DNA of 64,000 nt from positions 1-64,000 of the forward strand of contig NZ_BJTV01000018.1 in NCBI RefSeq assembly GCF_007176755.1. The letters are read 5' to 3'. Below, in pieces: positions 38,095-46,028 of the stretch. Position 1 is the stretch's first letter. Each line of letters opens with the position of its first letter. Below the pieces are notes generated by a model, which ran no database searches, had not been told where the DNA came from, and saw nothing but the letters and a program-made list of their open reading frames with translations. The translations under genes were made by a program, and so were the position numbers. This stretch comes from Streptomyces sp. 1-11. GTDB lineage: Bacteria; Actinomycetota; Actinomycetes; Streptomycetales; Streptomycetaceae.

Positions 38095-39750
38095 TCAGTG
38101 GCCGGCCGGTGACGGCCGGCGGCTCGTGGTCCCGTGCGATCGGTGGAACAGGCGGCGCAGTCGGCCGCGGGCCACCGTCACGACTCCTTGTACTCCGGTC
38201 GCCACACGCAGGGCCAGTGCTCCGGAGTGGGTCGCGTACGGCTGGACCAGCACCAGGCCGTGCCGGGCGTCGGGGACGGCGCGCCGGCGCAGCAGGCCGT
38301 CGCCCGCGAGGGCGTGCGCGGTGGCCTCGCGGGCCGCGCCGTCCGCGAACCGCACGGTCAGGCGCAGGTCCCAGGTGCCCGTGCCGAGCCCGCCCGGGTC
38401 GACGGGTACCTCGGCCGTCCAGCGCTCCGGACCGGCGGGCGTGAAGGCCGCGGTGGCGCGCCGGGCCAATCTCCCGTCCCGCCGGGATTGCCACTGCACG
38501 TCCACCTCCCGCGGACCGGCACCGGCCGTCCGCCCGTACAGCTCGTGCAGGCGCAGACGCAGCCGACGCGTCCGCGGACGTAGTTCCGCGTCCACCGCGA
38601 GCGGGAGGAGGGCGGTGGGCCGGGCGAGCAGCGGCGCGAGGGTGACCTGGGTCAGGTCGGGCGCCCAGACGGGCGTGCCGTCGGGAGCGCGGGCGTACGG
38701 GGGGAGCAGCCGGGCCGGACGGGCGGCGAGTTCCCGCAGGCGGGGCAGGTCGCGCGGCTCGGGCGACGCCAGGACCACCCGGCCCAGCAGCCGTCCGGGG
38801 GCCGCCGGGTTGAGCTCCCAGTCGGCGGCGTCGTAGCGCGCGAGGTACTCGCGGGTGTGCGCCCACCACGCGCGCCGGTAGTGCGCGTCGCGCAGGTCCA
38901 GTTCGCGGAGGTACATGCGCAGCTCGTGGTCGAGGAACTTGGCGCGCGCGGCCCGCGCCAGCGCCTTCTGCCCGGCGCCCAGCAGGATGTCGTACGCCAG
39001 CGCGCACGCCCGGGTGCGCGCCCGCCAGTTGGCGATGTCCTCCCGGTCAAGGGAGAGCGACAGCCGCTCGGCCGACCGGCGCACGTGCCACACGTACACG
39101 CGCTCCGGCACCAGCGCCACGCGCGGCGCGGCGGCCAGCACGCGCGCGGTGAAGACGAAGTCCTCGTAGAGGAAGCGGCCCTCGGGGAAGCGGATGCCGT
39201 GCTCGCGCAGGAAGCCGGTGCGGTAGAGCTTGTTGACGCACAGGGTGTCGTGGACGAGCCGGGGGCGCTGGGAGGGGCGCGCGAGGACGGCGGGCGCCGA
39301 GTAGAGCGCCGCCTGCCACGGCTGTTCGCGTCCCGAGGGCAGCTCGCGGCGCACGCACAGTCCGCCCGCCACCTCGGCGCCCGCTCCGGTGGCGCCCCGC
39401 AGCAGCGCGTCCACCGCGCCGGGCGGCAGCACGTCGTCGCTGTCGAGGAACATCACGTACGGCATCGTCACGGCGTCGATCCCGGTGTTGCGCGGAGTGC
39501 CGCAGCCGCCGCTGTTCACGTCCCGGCGCACCACCCGCAGCCGGGGCTCCCCGGCGGCCAGCCGGTCGAGCAGCTCGCCGCTGCCGTCGCTCGAGCAGTC
39601 GTCGACGGCGACCACCTCGCCGACGGCCGGCCCCTGGGCGAGCGCGGAGCGCACGGCGCCGGCGACGTGGCCGGCGTCGTTGTAGCCGATCACGACGACG
39701 CCGACCTGGGGTGCCGGCTGCTTGTCCGGGGCTTGCGGGTCTGTACTCAT
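38095..39750 (-). CDS. GT2 family glycosyltransferase with C-terminal accessory domain
   Basis: 551 residues. The N-terminal GT-A domain has VGVVVIGYNDAGHVAGAVRSAL, SGGCGTPRNTGID and the DxD region in YVMFLDSDDVLPP. The C-terminal about 300 residues include an all-beta region (RTRRLRLRLHELYGR, WTAEVPVDPGGLGTGTWDLRLTVRF). The overall plan matches the 554-residue paralogue at 30433-32097. The start is uncertain: no ribosome site is seen before the ATG at 39750, and an in-frame GTG lies three codons upstream. It likely adds a sugar to the same glycopolymer pathway served by galE downstream. Confidence 0.87.
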   Translation of the reverse strand: MSTDPQAPDKQPAPQVGVVVIGYNDAGHVAGAVRSALAQGPAVGEVVAVDDCSSDGSGELLDRLAAGEPRLRVVRRDVNSGGCGTPRNTGIDAVTMPYVMFLDSDDVLPPGAVDALLRGATGAGAEVAGGLCVRRELPSGREQPWQAALYSAPAVLARPSQRPRLVHDTLCVNKLYRTGFLREHGIRFPEGRFLYEDFVFTARVLAAAPRVALVPERVYVWHVRRSAERLSLSLDREDIANWRARTRACALAYDILLGAGQKALARAARAKFLDHELRMYLRELDLRDAHYRRAWWAHTREYLARYDAADWELNPAAPGRLLGRVVLASPEPRDLPRLRELAARPARLLPPYARAPDGTPVWAPDLTQVTLAPLLARPTALLPLAVDAELRPRTRRLRLRLHELYGRTAGAGPREVDVQWQSRRDGRLARRATAAFTPAGPERWTAEVPVDPGGLGTGTWDLRLTVRFADGAAREATAHALAGDGLLRRRAVPDARHGLVLVQPYATHSGALALRVATGVQGVVTVARGRLRRLFHRSHGTTSRRPSPAGH

Positions 39751-39792
39751 GGGGTCCACGGGCCGGGAACTTAGGAAGTCTGTATTACCCCG

Positions 39793-41064
39793 TTACGGGC
39801 CGGTTAGTGCCCGATCCGGGAGACGGCCGGAATCCGGGCGGGGCCGCGTCGCGGGCGCGGGCTCCCCGGCCGGCGGCCGGGCCGCGCGCCACAGCCGCAC
39901 GAAGGACAGCACCGCGGCCGCCGCCAGCAGCGTGTTGCGGGCCAGCATCAGCAGGCAGCCGGTCCAGGTGCCGGCCACCACCTCGCGGTAGAGCACCGGA
40001 TAGGCCACCGAGCTGAGCGCGCTCGCCGCGAGGATCAGTACGGCCACCGGGCGCTGGCTGGTGTGCCGGGAGGCCAGGCACACGGCGGCCAGGCCCAGCA
40101 GCCAGATCAGGTACTGCGGGCTGATGACCCGGCTGGTGACGGTGAACAGCAGCACCGCGGCGAGCGCGGCGTCGTACGGTGTGGCCGGGCTCCAGTGCCG
40201 TGCCCGCAGCCGCCACAGCACCAGCAGCCCGAGCGCGGCGGCGGTGAGCCCGAGGCTGAGCGTGGCCACGGTGTGCACATGCGGTCCGACCAGCTCGATC
40301 GCCCCGTACTGGTAGCGGGCCCTGCCGGGCCAGCCGGCCCGGCGCGCCAGGTTGAGCGCGGTGCCGCCGAGCGACTCGATCTGCACGCCCCGGCCGCCCT
40401 GCTCCCGCAGGAACGCCAGCGGATGGCTGAACGAGGCGGCGAGCAGGGCCAGTCCCAGCCCTCCGCCGACCGCCGCCCAGCCCCACGCCGTGCGGGTCGC
40501 GTCACCCCGGGGCGTGCCCAGCAGCACCAGCGCGGGCCACACCTTCACCAGCGCGCCCAGTGCCGCGAGGACACCGCCCACCCGCCGGGAGCGCCCCGAC
40601 GACAGCAGGGCCGCCACGGCCAGCGCGGTCACCTGCAGGTCGTAGCGGGCGAGCGGGAGGTGCAGCAGCAGCGGCAGACCGCAGGTCCACACGGCCGCGC
40701 CGAGCAGGCTCCCGCCGGGCCGCCTGCCCGCCCGGACCAGGGCCACCGCGATCAGCGCGTCCGCGGCCAGCACCAGCGCCACGAACGACTGGAAGTAAGT
40801 CAGCCACGGCAGCAGGCCCGGCGCCAGCAGCACCACGCCCGCGCCCGGCGGGTACTGCCAGGTGCTGTCGTGGGTCGGGAAGGCGCCGTGCGCCAGCACG
40901 CCGTACCAGTGGAAGTACAGGCGCCACACCTCACGCGGCACCGCGCCCCCGCCCAGCAGGGGCGAACTGTCGTGCGTGAGCAGCCACGACATCAGGGCAC
41001 GGGTGACGAGCCAGACGGCGGCGAGGGCGAGGACCGGGCCGGGGGTGACACGGAGACGGTTCAT
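39793..41064 (-). CDS. GT87-like polyprenol-phosphate mannosyltransferase family membrane protein
   Basis: 423 residues with about ten hydrophobic helices. The pattern of DUF2029/GT87 enzymes is visible: an early loop with HDSSPLLGGGAVPREVWRLYFHWYGVLAHG, then FPTHDSTWQYPPGAGVVLLAPGLLP, then ALGALVKVWPALVLL and SRVISPQYLIWLL. GT87 members (for example PimE) are GT-C enzymes that use polyprenyl-phosphate sugars on the outer membrane face. The sugar is not decidable here. The GTG one codon upstream of the ATG is an alternative start. First gene of the GT87-GT2-galE run. Confidence 0.85.
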   Translation of the reverse strand: MNRLRVTPGPVLALAAVWLVTRALMSWLLTHDSSPLLGGGAVPREVWRLYFHWYGVLAHGAFPTHDSTWQYPPGAGVVLLAPGLLPWLTYFQSFVALVLAADALIAVALVRAGRRPGGSLLGAAVWTCGLPLLLHLPLARYDLQVTALAVAALLSSGRSRRVGGVLAALGALVKVWPALVLLGTPRGDATRTAWGWAAVGGGLGLALLAASFSHPLAFLREQGGRGVQIESLGGTALNLARRAGWPGRARYQYGAIELVGPHVHTVATLSLGLTAAALGLLVLWRLRARHWSPATPYDAALAAVLLFTVTSRVISPQYLIWLLGLAAVCLASRHTSQRPVAVLILAASALSSVAYPVLYREVVAGTWTGCLLMLARNTLLAAAAVLSFVRLWRAARPPAGEPAPATRPRPDSGRLPDRALTGP

Positions 41065-41155
41065 CACGCGGGAGCCTAATCCGCGTGGATGGTGTATTCA
41101 TGCTGATACGCCGTCATTACCCCGCAAAGATTGGCTAATCGCAAAAGATGGTGCG

Positions 41156-42781
41156 GTGGTCAGCCTCGGGTCTCCTGCGCAACCGCGGCCGCACGGCACC
41201 CCGGCGGCGGCCACCGGGTCCGCCGCCGCCCCGCCGGGCGCCCCGCCGGGCGGTCCGGCCCGGGTCCGGCGGGCCGTCGCCGTGTGCGTGCCCGCGCTGG
41301 TGATGCTCGCGCTCGGCGGCTGGGGGCTCGACCGGGGCGGGATGTGGCGCGACGAGGCCGTCACCTTCCAGGTGGCCCGCCGCACCGTGCCGCAGATCTG
41401 GCGGCTGCTGCACGAGGTCGACGCGGTGCACGGCCTGTACTACCTCCTCATGCACGCCGTCCTGTCCGTCCACCCCGGCGAGGTCGTCCTCAGGCTGCCC
41501 TCCGTGTGCGCGGCGGCCGCGACCGCCGGCCTGGTGGCCGCGCTCGGCACCCGGCTGGCGCGGCCGCGCGTCGGGCTCTGGGCCGGACTGCTGTACGCCG
41601 TCTCGCCGATGGCCGGCCACTACGCCCAGGAAGGCCGCTCGTACGCCCTGGTCGCGGCCGGCGCCACGGCGGCGACGCTGCTGTTCGTACGAGCCGTGCG
41701 CGGGGGTTCGTGGTGGGCCTACGGCACGGTCGTCGCCCTCACCTGCTGGCTGCACGAGTTCGCCGTGCTGCTGCTTCCCGCCCACGCCGTGTCGCTGGCG
41801 CTGGCCCGGGTGGCCCCGCGGGTGTGGCGGGGCTGGGGACGCGCGGCGGCACTGGCCGGGCTCGCGCTGCTGCCGATGGTGTTGGTGTCCGAGTCCCAGT
41901 CGGCGCAGGTGGCCTGGCTGCGGCCGCCGACGCGGGCGACGGCGCTGGGGCTGCTGCGCACGTTCCTCGGGCCGGCGGACCCGGTGTTCTGGGTGTGCCT
42001 GTGCCTGGCCCTGGTGGCTCTGCCGGCGGCGGCCGGACGGCGCGGGGTGCCGACGTGCGCGGGTGTCGCCGCGCCGCTGGCCGTGGTGCCGCCGGCCACG
42101 CTGATGCTGGTGTCGCAGTTGTCGCCGCTGTACGTCGACCGGTACGTGCTCTACGCCCTGTCGGGGGCGCCGCTGCTGGTCGCCGCCGGGGCGGACCGGC
42201 TGCTGCCGCCCCGCGCGGGCGCCCGCGTCGCCGCCCTGGCCGGTGCGGCCGCCGTCCTGCTGGTCCTCACCCATCAGCTCCCCCTGCTGCGCGCCGACCG
42301 CGACCCGGCCCGCCGCCCCGACGACCTCGCCGCCGTCGCCCGGGCCGCCGACCGGAGGCTGCGCCCGGGGGACGCGGTGCTGTTCCTGCCGGAGCAGACG
42401 CGGAACACGGCCCTCACCTACCCCGCGGCGTTCCGCGGGGCGCGGGACGTGGCGCTGACGGAGTCCGCGGCCGTGTCCGGAACCCTGTACGGACGGGAGG
42501 CGGGGCCGCCGGACCTGCGCCGGCGGATGGCCCGGCTGGACCGGGTCTGGGTGGTCGCCGACCGGGACGTGCTGGCCGGGCGGTGGCGGCCGGGCAGCCC
42601 CGTGGAGCGGACGAAGTCCGCCGTGCTGGCGGGGGAGTTCACGCCGGCCGGGGAGTCGGTCGTGGGCGAGGTGGCGGTACGGCTCTACGTCCGCCGGGCC
42701 CCCGCCGGGCTCAGCGGTCCCGCCGAACTCAGCGCCCCCGCCGGGCCTCCGCCGCGGCCGCCGCGTCCAGCGCGCCGGTGA
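41156..42781 (+). CDS. GT39/ArnT-like (PMT_2) membrane glycosyltransferase
   Basis: 541 residues from GTG. About eleven membrane helices. The first extracytoplasmic loop has GGMWRDEAVTFQVARRT, with the acidic WRDEA pair typical of the catalytic loop of the PMT/ArnT GT-C superfamily, followed by HGLYYLLMHAVL. It likely transfers a sugar from a polyprenyl phosphate to an exported acceptor. The ribosome site is poor and the start is not certain. The Pro/Ala/Arg-rich C-terminal tail overlaps the convergent ohrR gene by 53 bases. Confidence 0.82.
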   Translation: MVSLGSPAQPRPHGTPAAATGSAAAPPGAPPGGPARVRRAVAVCVPALVMLALGGWGLDRGGMWRDEAVTFQVARRTVPQIWRLLHEVDAVHGLYYLLMHAVLSVHPGEVVLRLPSVCAAAATAGLVAALGTRLARPRVGLWAGLLYAVSPMAGHYAQEGRSYALVAAGATAATLLFVRAVRGGSWWAYGTVVALTCWLHEFAVLLLPAHAVSLALARVAPRVWRGWGRAAALAGLALLPMVLVSESQSAQVAWLRPPTRATALGLLRTFLGPADPVFWVCLCLALVALPAAAGRRGVPTCAGVAAPLAVVPPATLMLVSQLSPLYVDRYVLYALSGAPLLVAAGADRLLPPRAGARVAALAGAAAVLLVLTHQLPLLRADRDPARRPDDLAAVARAADRRLRPGDAVLFLPEQTRNTALTYPAAFRGARDVALTESAAVSGTLYGREAGPPDLRRRMARLDRVWVVADRDVLAGRWRPGSPVERTKSAVLAGEFTPAGESVVGEVAVRLYVRRAPAGLSGPAELSAPAGPPPRPPRPARR

Positions 42782-43235
42782 GCCGGTCCAGGCGCTCGCG
42801 CAGCTCGCCGATCTCCGCCAGCTCGAAGCCCGTGGCCGCCGCGATGCGGCGCGGCACCTCCAGGGCCCGCTCGCGCAGCGCCGCGCCCTGGCCGGTCAGC
42901 CCCACCCGCACCGAGCGCTCGTCGTGCGCGCTGCGCTCCCGCGTGACCAGACCCGCCGCCTCCAGCCGCTTGAGCAGCGGGGACAGCGTCCCGGAGTCCA
43001 GTCGCAGGTGCTCGCCGAGCTTCTTCACCGGCAGATCGCCGTGCTCCCAGAGCACCAGCATCACCAGGTACTGGGGGTAGGTGAGCCCCAGGTCCTTGAG
43101 GACGACGCGGTACACGCCGTTGAAGGCGCGGGAGGCCGCGTGCAGGGAGAAGCAGATCTGGCGGTCCAGCCGCAGCCACTCGGTGTCCGGGACGGCGGCG
43201 GCCGGCGGGGTCTGCGGGGTCGGCGAGGTGCTCAT
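42729..43235 (-). CDS. ohrR: MarR-family peroxide sensor OhrR
   Basis: 168 residues. A winged-helix MarR fold with the reactive Cys in LRLDRQICFSLHAASRAF (C28), LTYPQYLVMLVLWEHGDLPVKKLGEHLRLDSGTLSPLLKRLE and the DERSVRVGLT wing, all typical of OhrR. It represses ohr until the Cys is oxidised by organic hydroperoxides. The divergent ohr gene and an intergenic palindrome support the call. The 3' end overlaps the convergent glycosyltransferase gene. Confidence 0.93.
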   Translation of the reverse strand: MSTSPTPQTPPAAAVPDTEWLRLDRQICFSLHAASRAFNGVYRVVLKDLGLTYPQYLVMLVLWEHGDLPVKKLGEHLRLDSGTLSPLLKRLEAAGLVTRERSAHDERSVRVGLTGQGAALRERALEVPRRIAAATGFELAEIGELRERLDRLTGALDAAAAAEARRGR

Positions 43236-43265
43236 GGATACAGGGTAGCGCCGGCGAGCCATTCA

Positions 43266-43277
43266 GTTGTGCACAAC
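43266..43277. promoter_or_regulatory. Probable OhrR operator
   Basis: GTTGTGCACAAC is a perfect 12-base palindrome in the AT-rich 126-base ohrR-ohr intergenic region, with a further TTGTG half-site just downstream (43283-43287). Its location between a MarR-type regulator and its divergent target marks it as the likely binding site. Confidence 0.6.
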
Positions 43278-43361
43278 TTAATTGTGTGCTCTACTTATGG
43301 CCGTGAGGCGGCCCCGACCGGAGCCGCCGGAACGCAACCGACTTCCAGAGGGATGGTCTTC

Positions 43362-43775
43362 ATGGACGCGCTCTACACCGCTGTCGCCACCGCCACCCAC
43401 GGCCGCGACGGCCGCGCCGTCTCCTCCGACGGCAAGGTCGACGTCAAGCTGGCCCCGCCGGTGGAGCTCGGCGGCGACGGCCAGGGCACCAACCCGGAGC
43501 AGCTCTTCGCCGCCGGTTACGCCGCCTGCTTCGGCAGCGCCCTCGGCCTCGTCGGCCGCCAGGCGAAGGTCGACGTCACCGACGCCGCGGTGACCGCCGA
43601 GGTGGGCATCGGCAAGCAGGGCGAGGGCTTCGGCCTGAAGGTGACGCTGCGCGTGGAGCTGCCCGAGACCGTGGACGAGGCGACCGGCCGCAAGCTGGTC
43701 GAGACCGCCCACCAGGTCTGCCCCTACTCCAACGCCACCCGCGGCAACATCGAGGTCGACCTCGTCATCGAGTAG
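43362..43775 (+). CDS. ohr: Organic hydroperoxide resistance protein Ohr
   Basis: 137 residues. Thiol-dependent peroxidase that reduces organic hydroperoxides in the cytoplasm, usually with lipoyl-protein reductants. The two active-site cysteines are present in YAACFGSAL (C56) and HQVCPYSNATRGN (C120), with the N-terminal MDALYTAVATATHGRDGR start. An upstream in-frame ATG at 43353 is too close to the AGAGGG ribosome site, so 43362 is preferred. Its stop lies nine bases from that of the convergent TagF-like gene. Confidence 0.95.
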   Translation: MDALYTAVATATHGRDGRAVSSDGKVDVKLAPPVELGGDGQGTNPEQLFAAGYAACFGSALGLVGRQAKVDVTDAAVTAEVGIGKQGEGFGLKVTLRVELPETVDEATGRKLVETAHQVCPYSNATRGNIEVDLVIE

Positions 43776-43784
43776 CCGGACCCG

Positions 43785-46025
43785 TCACCGGCGCCCCGCC
43801 GGCCTCGCCTGCGCGGCCGGCAGCCCGGCGCCGGCCGCCTGGCCGGGGATCCGCACGGACCCCGGCCCGGGCGGCACGGCCTCGCCGAGCAGCAGCGTCC
43901 GCACCACCCGTTCGGCGGCCCGGCCGTCGTCGAACTCGCAGAACCGGGCCCGGAAGTCCGCCCGCAGCCGCCGGGACTCCTCGTCCCGCCACGATCCGGA
44001 TGTGAACAGCCCGATCAGCTCCCGGTAGGAGCGCGACACCCGGCCCGGCGCCTCCGCGGTGATGTCCAGGTACGCGCCCCGGCTCGCGGTGAACGCGGCC
44101 CAGTCGTCGGCGTGCACCACGATCGGCCGGTCCAGGTTGGCGTAGTCGAACATCAGCGCCGAGTAGTCCGTGACCAGCACGTCGGAGGCGAGCATCACCT
44201 CCTCGACGTGCGGCTCGTCCGTCGCGTCGACCACGACCCCCCGCCGGGCCAACTCGGTCAGGCCCATGCCGCGCGCCGGACCGGCCGCCAGCGTCGGGTG
44301 CAGCCGGACCACCAGCGTGCTGCCCTCGCCCAGGTCGGCCGCGAACCGGGCCAGGTCGATCCGGTCCACGTGCCCGCCGCGCCGGTAGTCCCGGCGGGTC
44401 GGCGCGTACAGCACCACCGTGTGGTCCGCCGGGATGCCGTGCCGCAGCCGGAAGCCGGCGCCCGCGCCGTCGGCCGCGCCGACCAGTACGTCGTTGCGCG
44501 GGCTGCCGGTGCGCACCGAGGTGAAGTGGCAGGGGTAGGCCCGCTCCCAGACCAGCTCCGAATGACGGTTGGCGACCAGGCTGTAGTCCCAGCGGTCGGC
44601 CCGGCGCAGCATCTGCGGCACGTCGAAGCCCAGCCGGGCGCCGGGCTTGTCCAGCAGATCGGCGCCCCTGTACTTCAGCGGGGTGCCCTGGTGGGTGTGG
44701 ACGTGCACGCTGCCTGGCCGTTTGACCAGCGTGCCGGGCCAGTTGACGTCGTTGACGAAGAACTTGGCGCGCGCGGTGATCTCCAGACAGCGCCGTGAGT
44801 CCACGAGCACGTGCTCGACACCGGCCGGCAGCCGCCCGGCGGCCTCCTCGTCGCGCACCACCCACACCCCGCGCAACCGCGGGGCGATCTCCAGCGCCTT
44901 GCGGTAGACGGCGGCCGGATCGCCCAGCACGCCCTGGTGCGAGGAGGCCGAGTACACCACCAGGTGCTCGTCCAGCGGCCGGTGCGCGTGCAGCAGGGTC
45001 CAGCCGCGCCGGGCCCGGGCGCCCACGGCCCGCCGGGCCGGAGCCGACCGCCGCACGGCCTCCCGTGCGGCCCGCTCCGCCCGCCGGCGCAGCAGGTACC
45101 GCGCGTAACCGCCCTCCAGTACGGCGACCTCGCCGTCCACCAGGGCGTCCTCGGGCCGGAACCGGCGGAACATCTCCGCGGTGCGCCGGAAGAACTCCGC
45201 CCGGTCCCCGGGCGGCAGCCGGTCCGGCTTGGCGAGGATGTCCAGACAGTGCTCGCTCATCTTGCGGTGCAGGTACGGCCGCCAGCCCGCCAGCTCCGGG
45301 CGCCCGTCCACGAAGGCGAAGACCCGCTCGTACTGCCCGTGGACGTCGAAGTGCTTGCGGCTGGTGGTGGACAGGATGTTGCCCTGCCGGCGCTGCCGGT
45401 AGTTCAGGCAGATCCGCTCCAGCGCGGCGATCCGCCGGGCGCTGAGCATGACCGGGAAGGTCCAGGGGGTGTCCTCGTAGTACCCGGGCGGGAACTCGAA
45501 GCCGTTCTCCTCGACGAAGCCGCGTCGGTAGACCTTGTTCCACACCACCATCAGCAGGTCCAGGATCTCCGGCCGGGCGGCCGCCGTGAAGGTCTCCGCG
45601 CCGGCCTCGGCGAGCACGTGCGCCAGCGCGTTGCGCCGGGTGCCGCCCCACCAGTAGGTGCGCGCGTAGTCGAAGACCAGCACGTCCGGGTCGGCGGCCT
45701 CCGCCAGCCGGTCGGCCATGGCGCCCAGCGCGCCCGGGGTGAGCGTGTCGTCGCTGTCCAGGAAGAACAGGTAGTCGCCGGTGGCGTGCGGCAGCCCGGC
45801 GTTGCGGGCCCGGCCGAGACCGGCGTTCTCCGGCAGGTGCAGCACCTTCACCCGCGGGTCGCGGGCCGCGTACTCGTCCAGGATCGCACCGCAGCCGTCC
45901 GGTGAGCGGTCGTCCACGGCGATCAGCTCGAAGTCGCCGAAGGACTGCCGCAGCACCGAGTCCAGGCACTCGCGCAGGAAGCCCTGCACCTTGAAGCAGG
46001 GGACGATGAGACTGAAGCGGGGCAC
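43785..46025 (-). CDS. Bifunctional GT2 / TagF-like glycerophosphotransferase, His-to-Gln variant
   Basis: 746 residues from GTG with GGAG upstream. The N-terminal GT-A domain (about 1-330) has FSLIVPCFKVQGFLRECLDSVL, NAGLGRARNAGL and DxD in YLFFLDSDDTLTPG. The C-terminal TagF-like domain (about 370-710) has VHTHQGTPLKYRG, SPRNDV, YAPTRRDYR, VVRLHPTLAAG and LVTDYSALMFDYANLDRPI. The first essential His of the HGTPLK motif is Gln (Q446), while the second is kept (H576). It likely couples glycosyl and polyol-phosphate transfer in wall-polymer assembly. Three bases separate it from the upstream paralogue gene. Confidence 0.87.
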   Translation of the reverse strand: MPRFSLIVPCFKVQGFLRECLDSVLRQSFGDFELIAVDDRSPDGCGAILDEYAARDPRVKVLHLPENAGLGRARNAGLPHATGDYLFFLDSDDTLTPGALGAMADRLAEAADPDVLVFDYARTYWWGGTRRNALAHVLAEAGAETFTAAARPEILDLLMVVWNKVYRRGFVEENGFEFPPGYYEDTPWTFPVMLSARRIAALERICLNYRQRRQGNILSTTSRKHFDVHGQYERVFAFVDGRPELAGWRPYLHRKMSEHCLDILAKPDRLPPGDRAEFFRRTAEMFRRFRPEDALVDGEVAVLEGGYARYLLRRRAERAAREAVRRSAPARRAVGARARRGWTLLHAHRPLDEHLVVYSASSHQGVLGDPAAVYRKALEIAPRLRGVWVVRDEEAAGRLPAGVEHVLVDSRRCLEITARAKFFVNDVNWPGTLVKRPGSVHVHTHQGTPLKYRGADLLDKPGARLGFDVPQMLRRADRWDYSLVANRHSELVWERAYPCHFTSVRTGSPRNDVLVGAADGAGAGFRLRHGIPADHTVVLYAPTRRDYRRGGHVDRIDLARFAADLGEGSTLVVRLHPTLAAGPARGMGLTELARRGVVVDATDEPHVEEVMLASDVLVTDYSALMFDYANLDRPIVVHADDWAAFTASRGAYLDITAEAPGRVSRSYRELIGLFTSGSWRDEESRRLRADFRARFCEFDDGRAAERVVRTLLLGEAVPPGPGSVRIPGQAAGAGLPAAQARPAGRR

Positions 46026-46028
46026 GGG

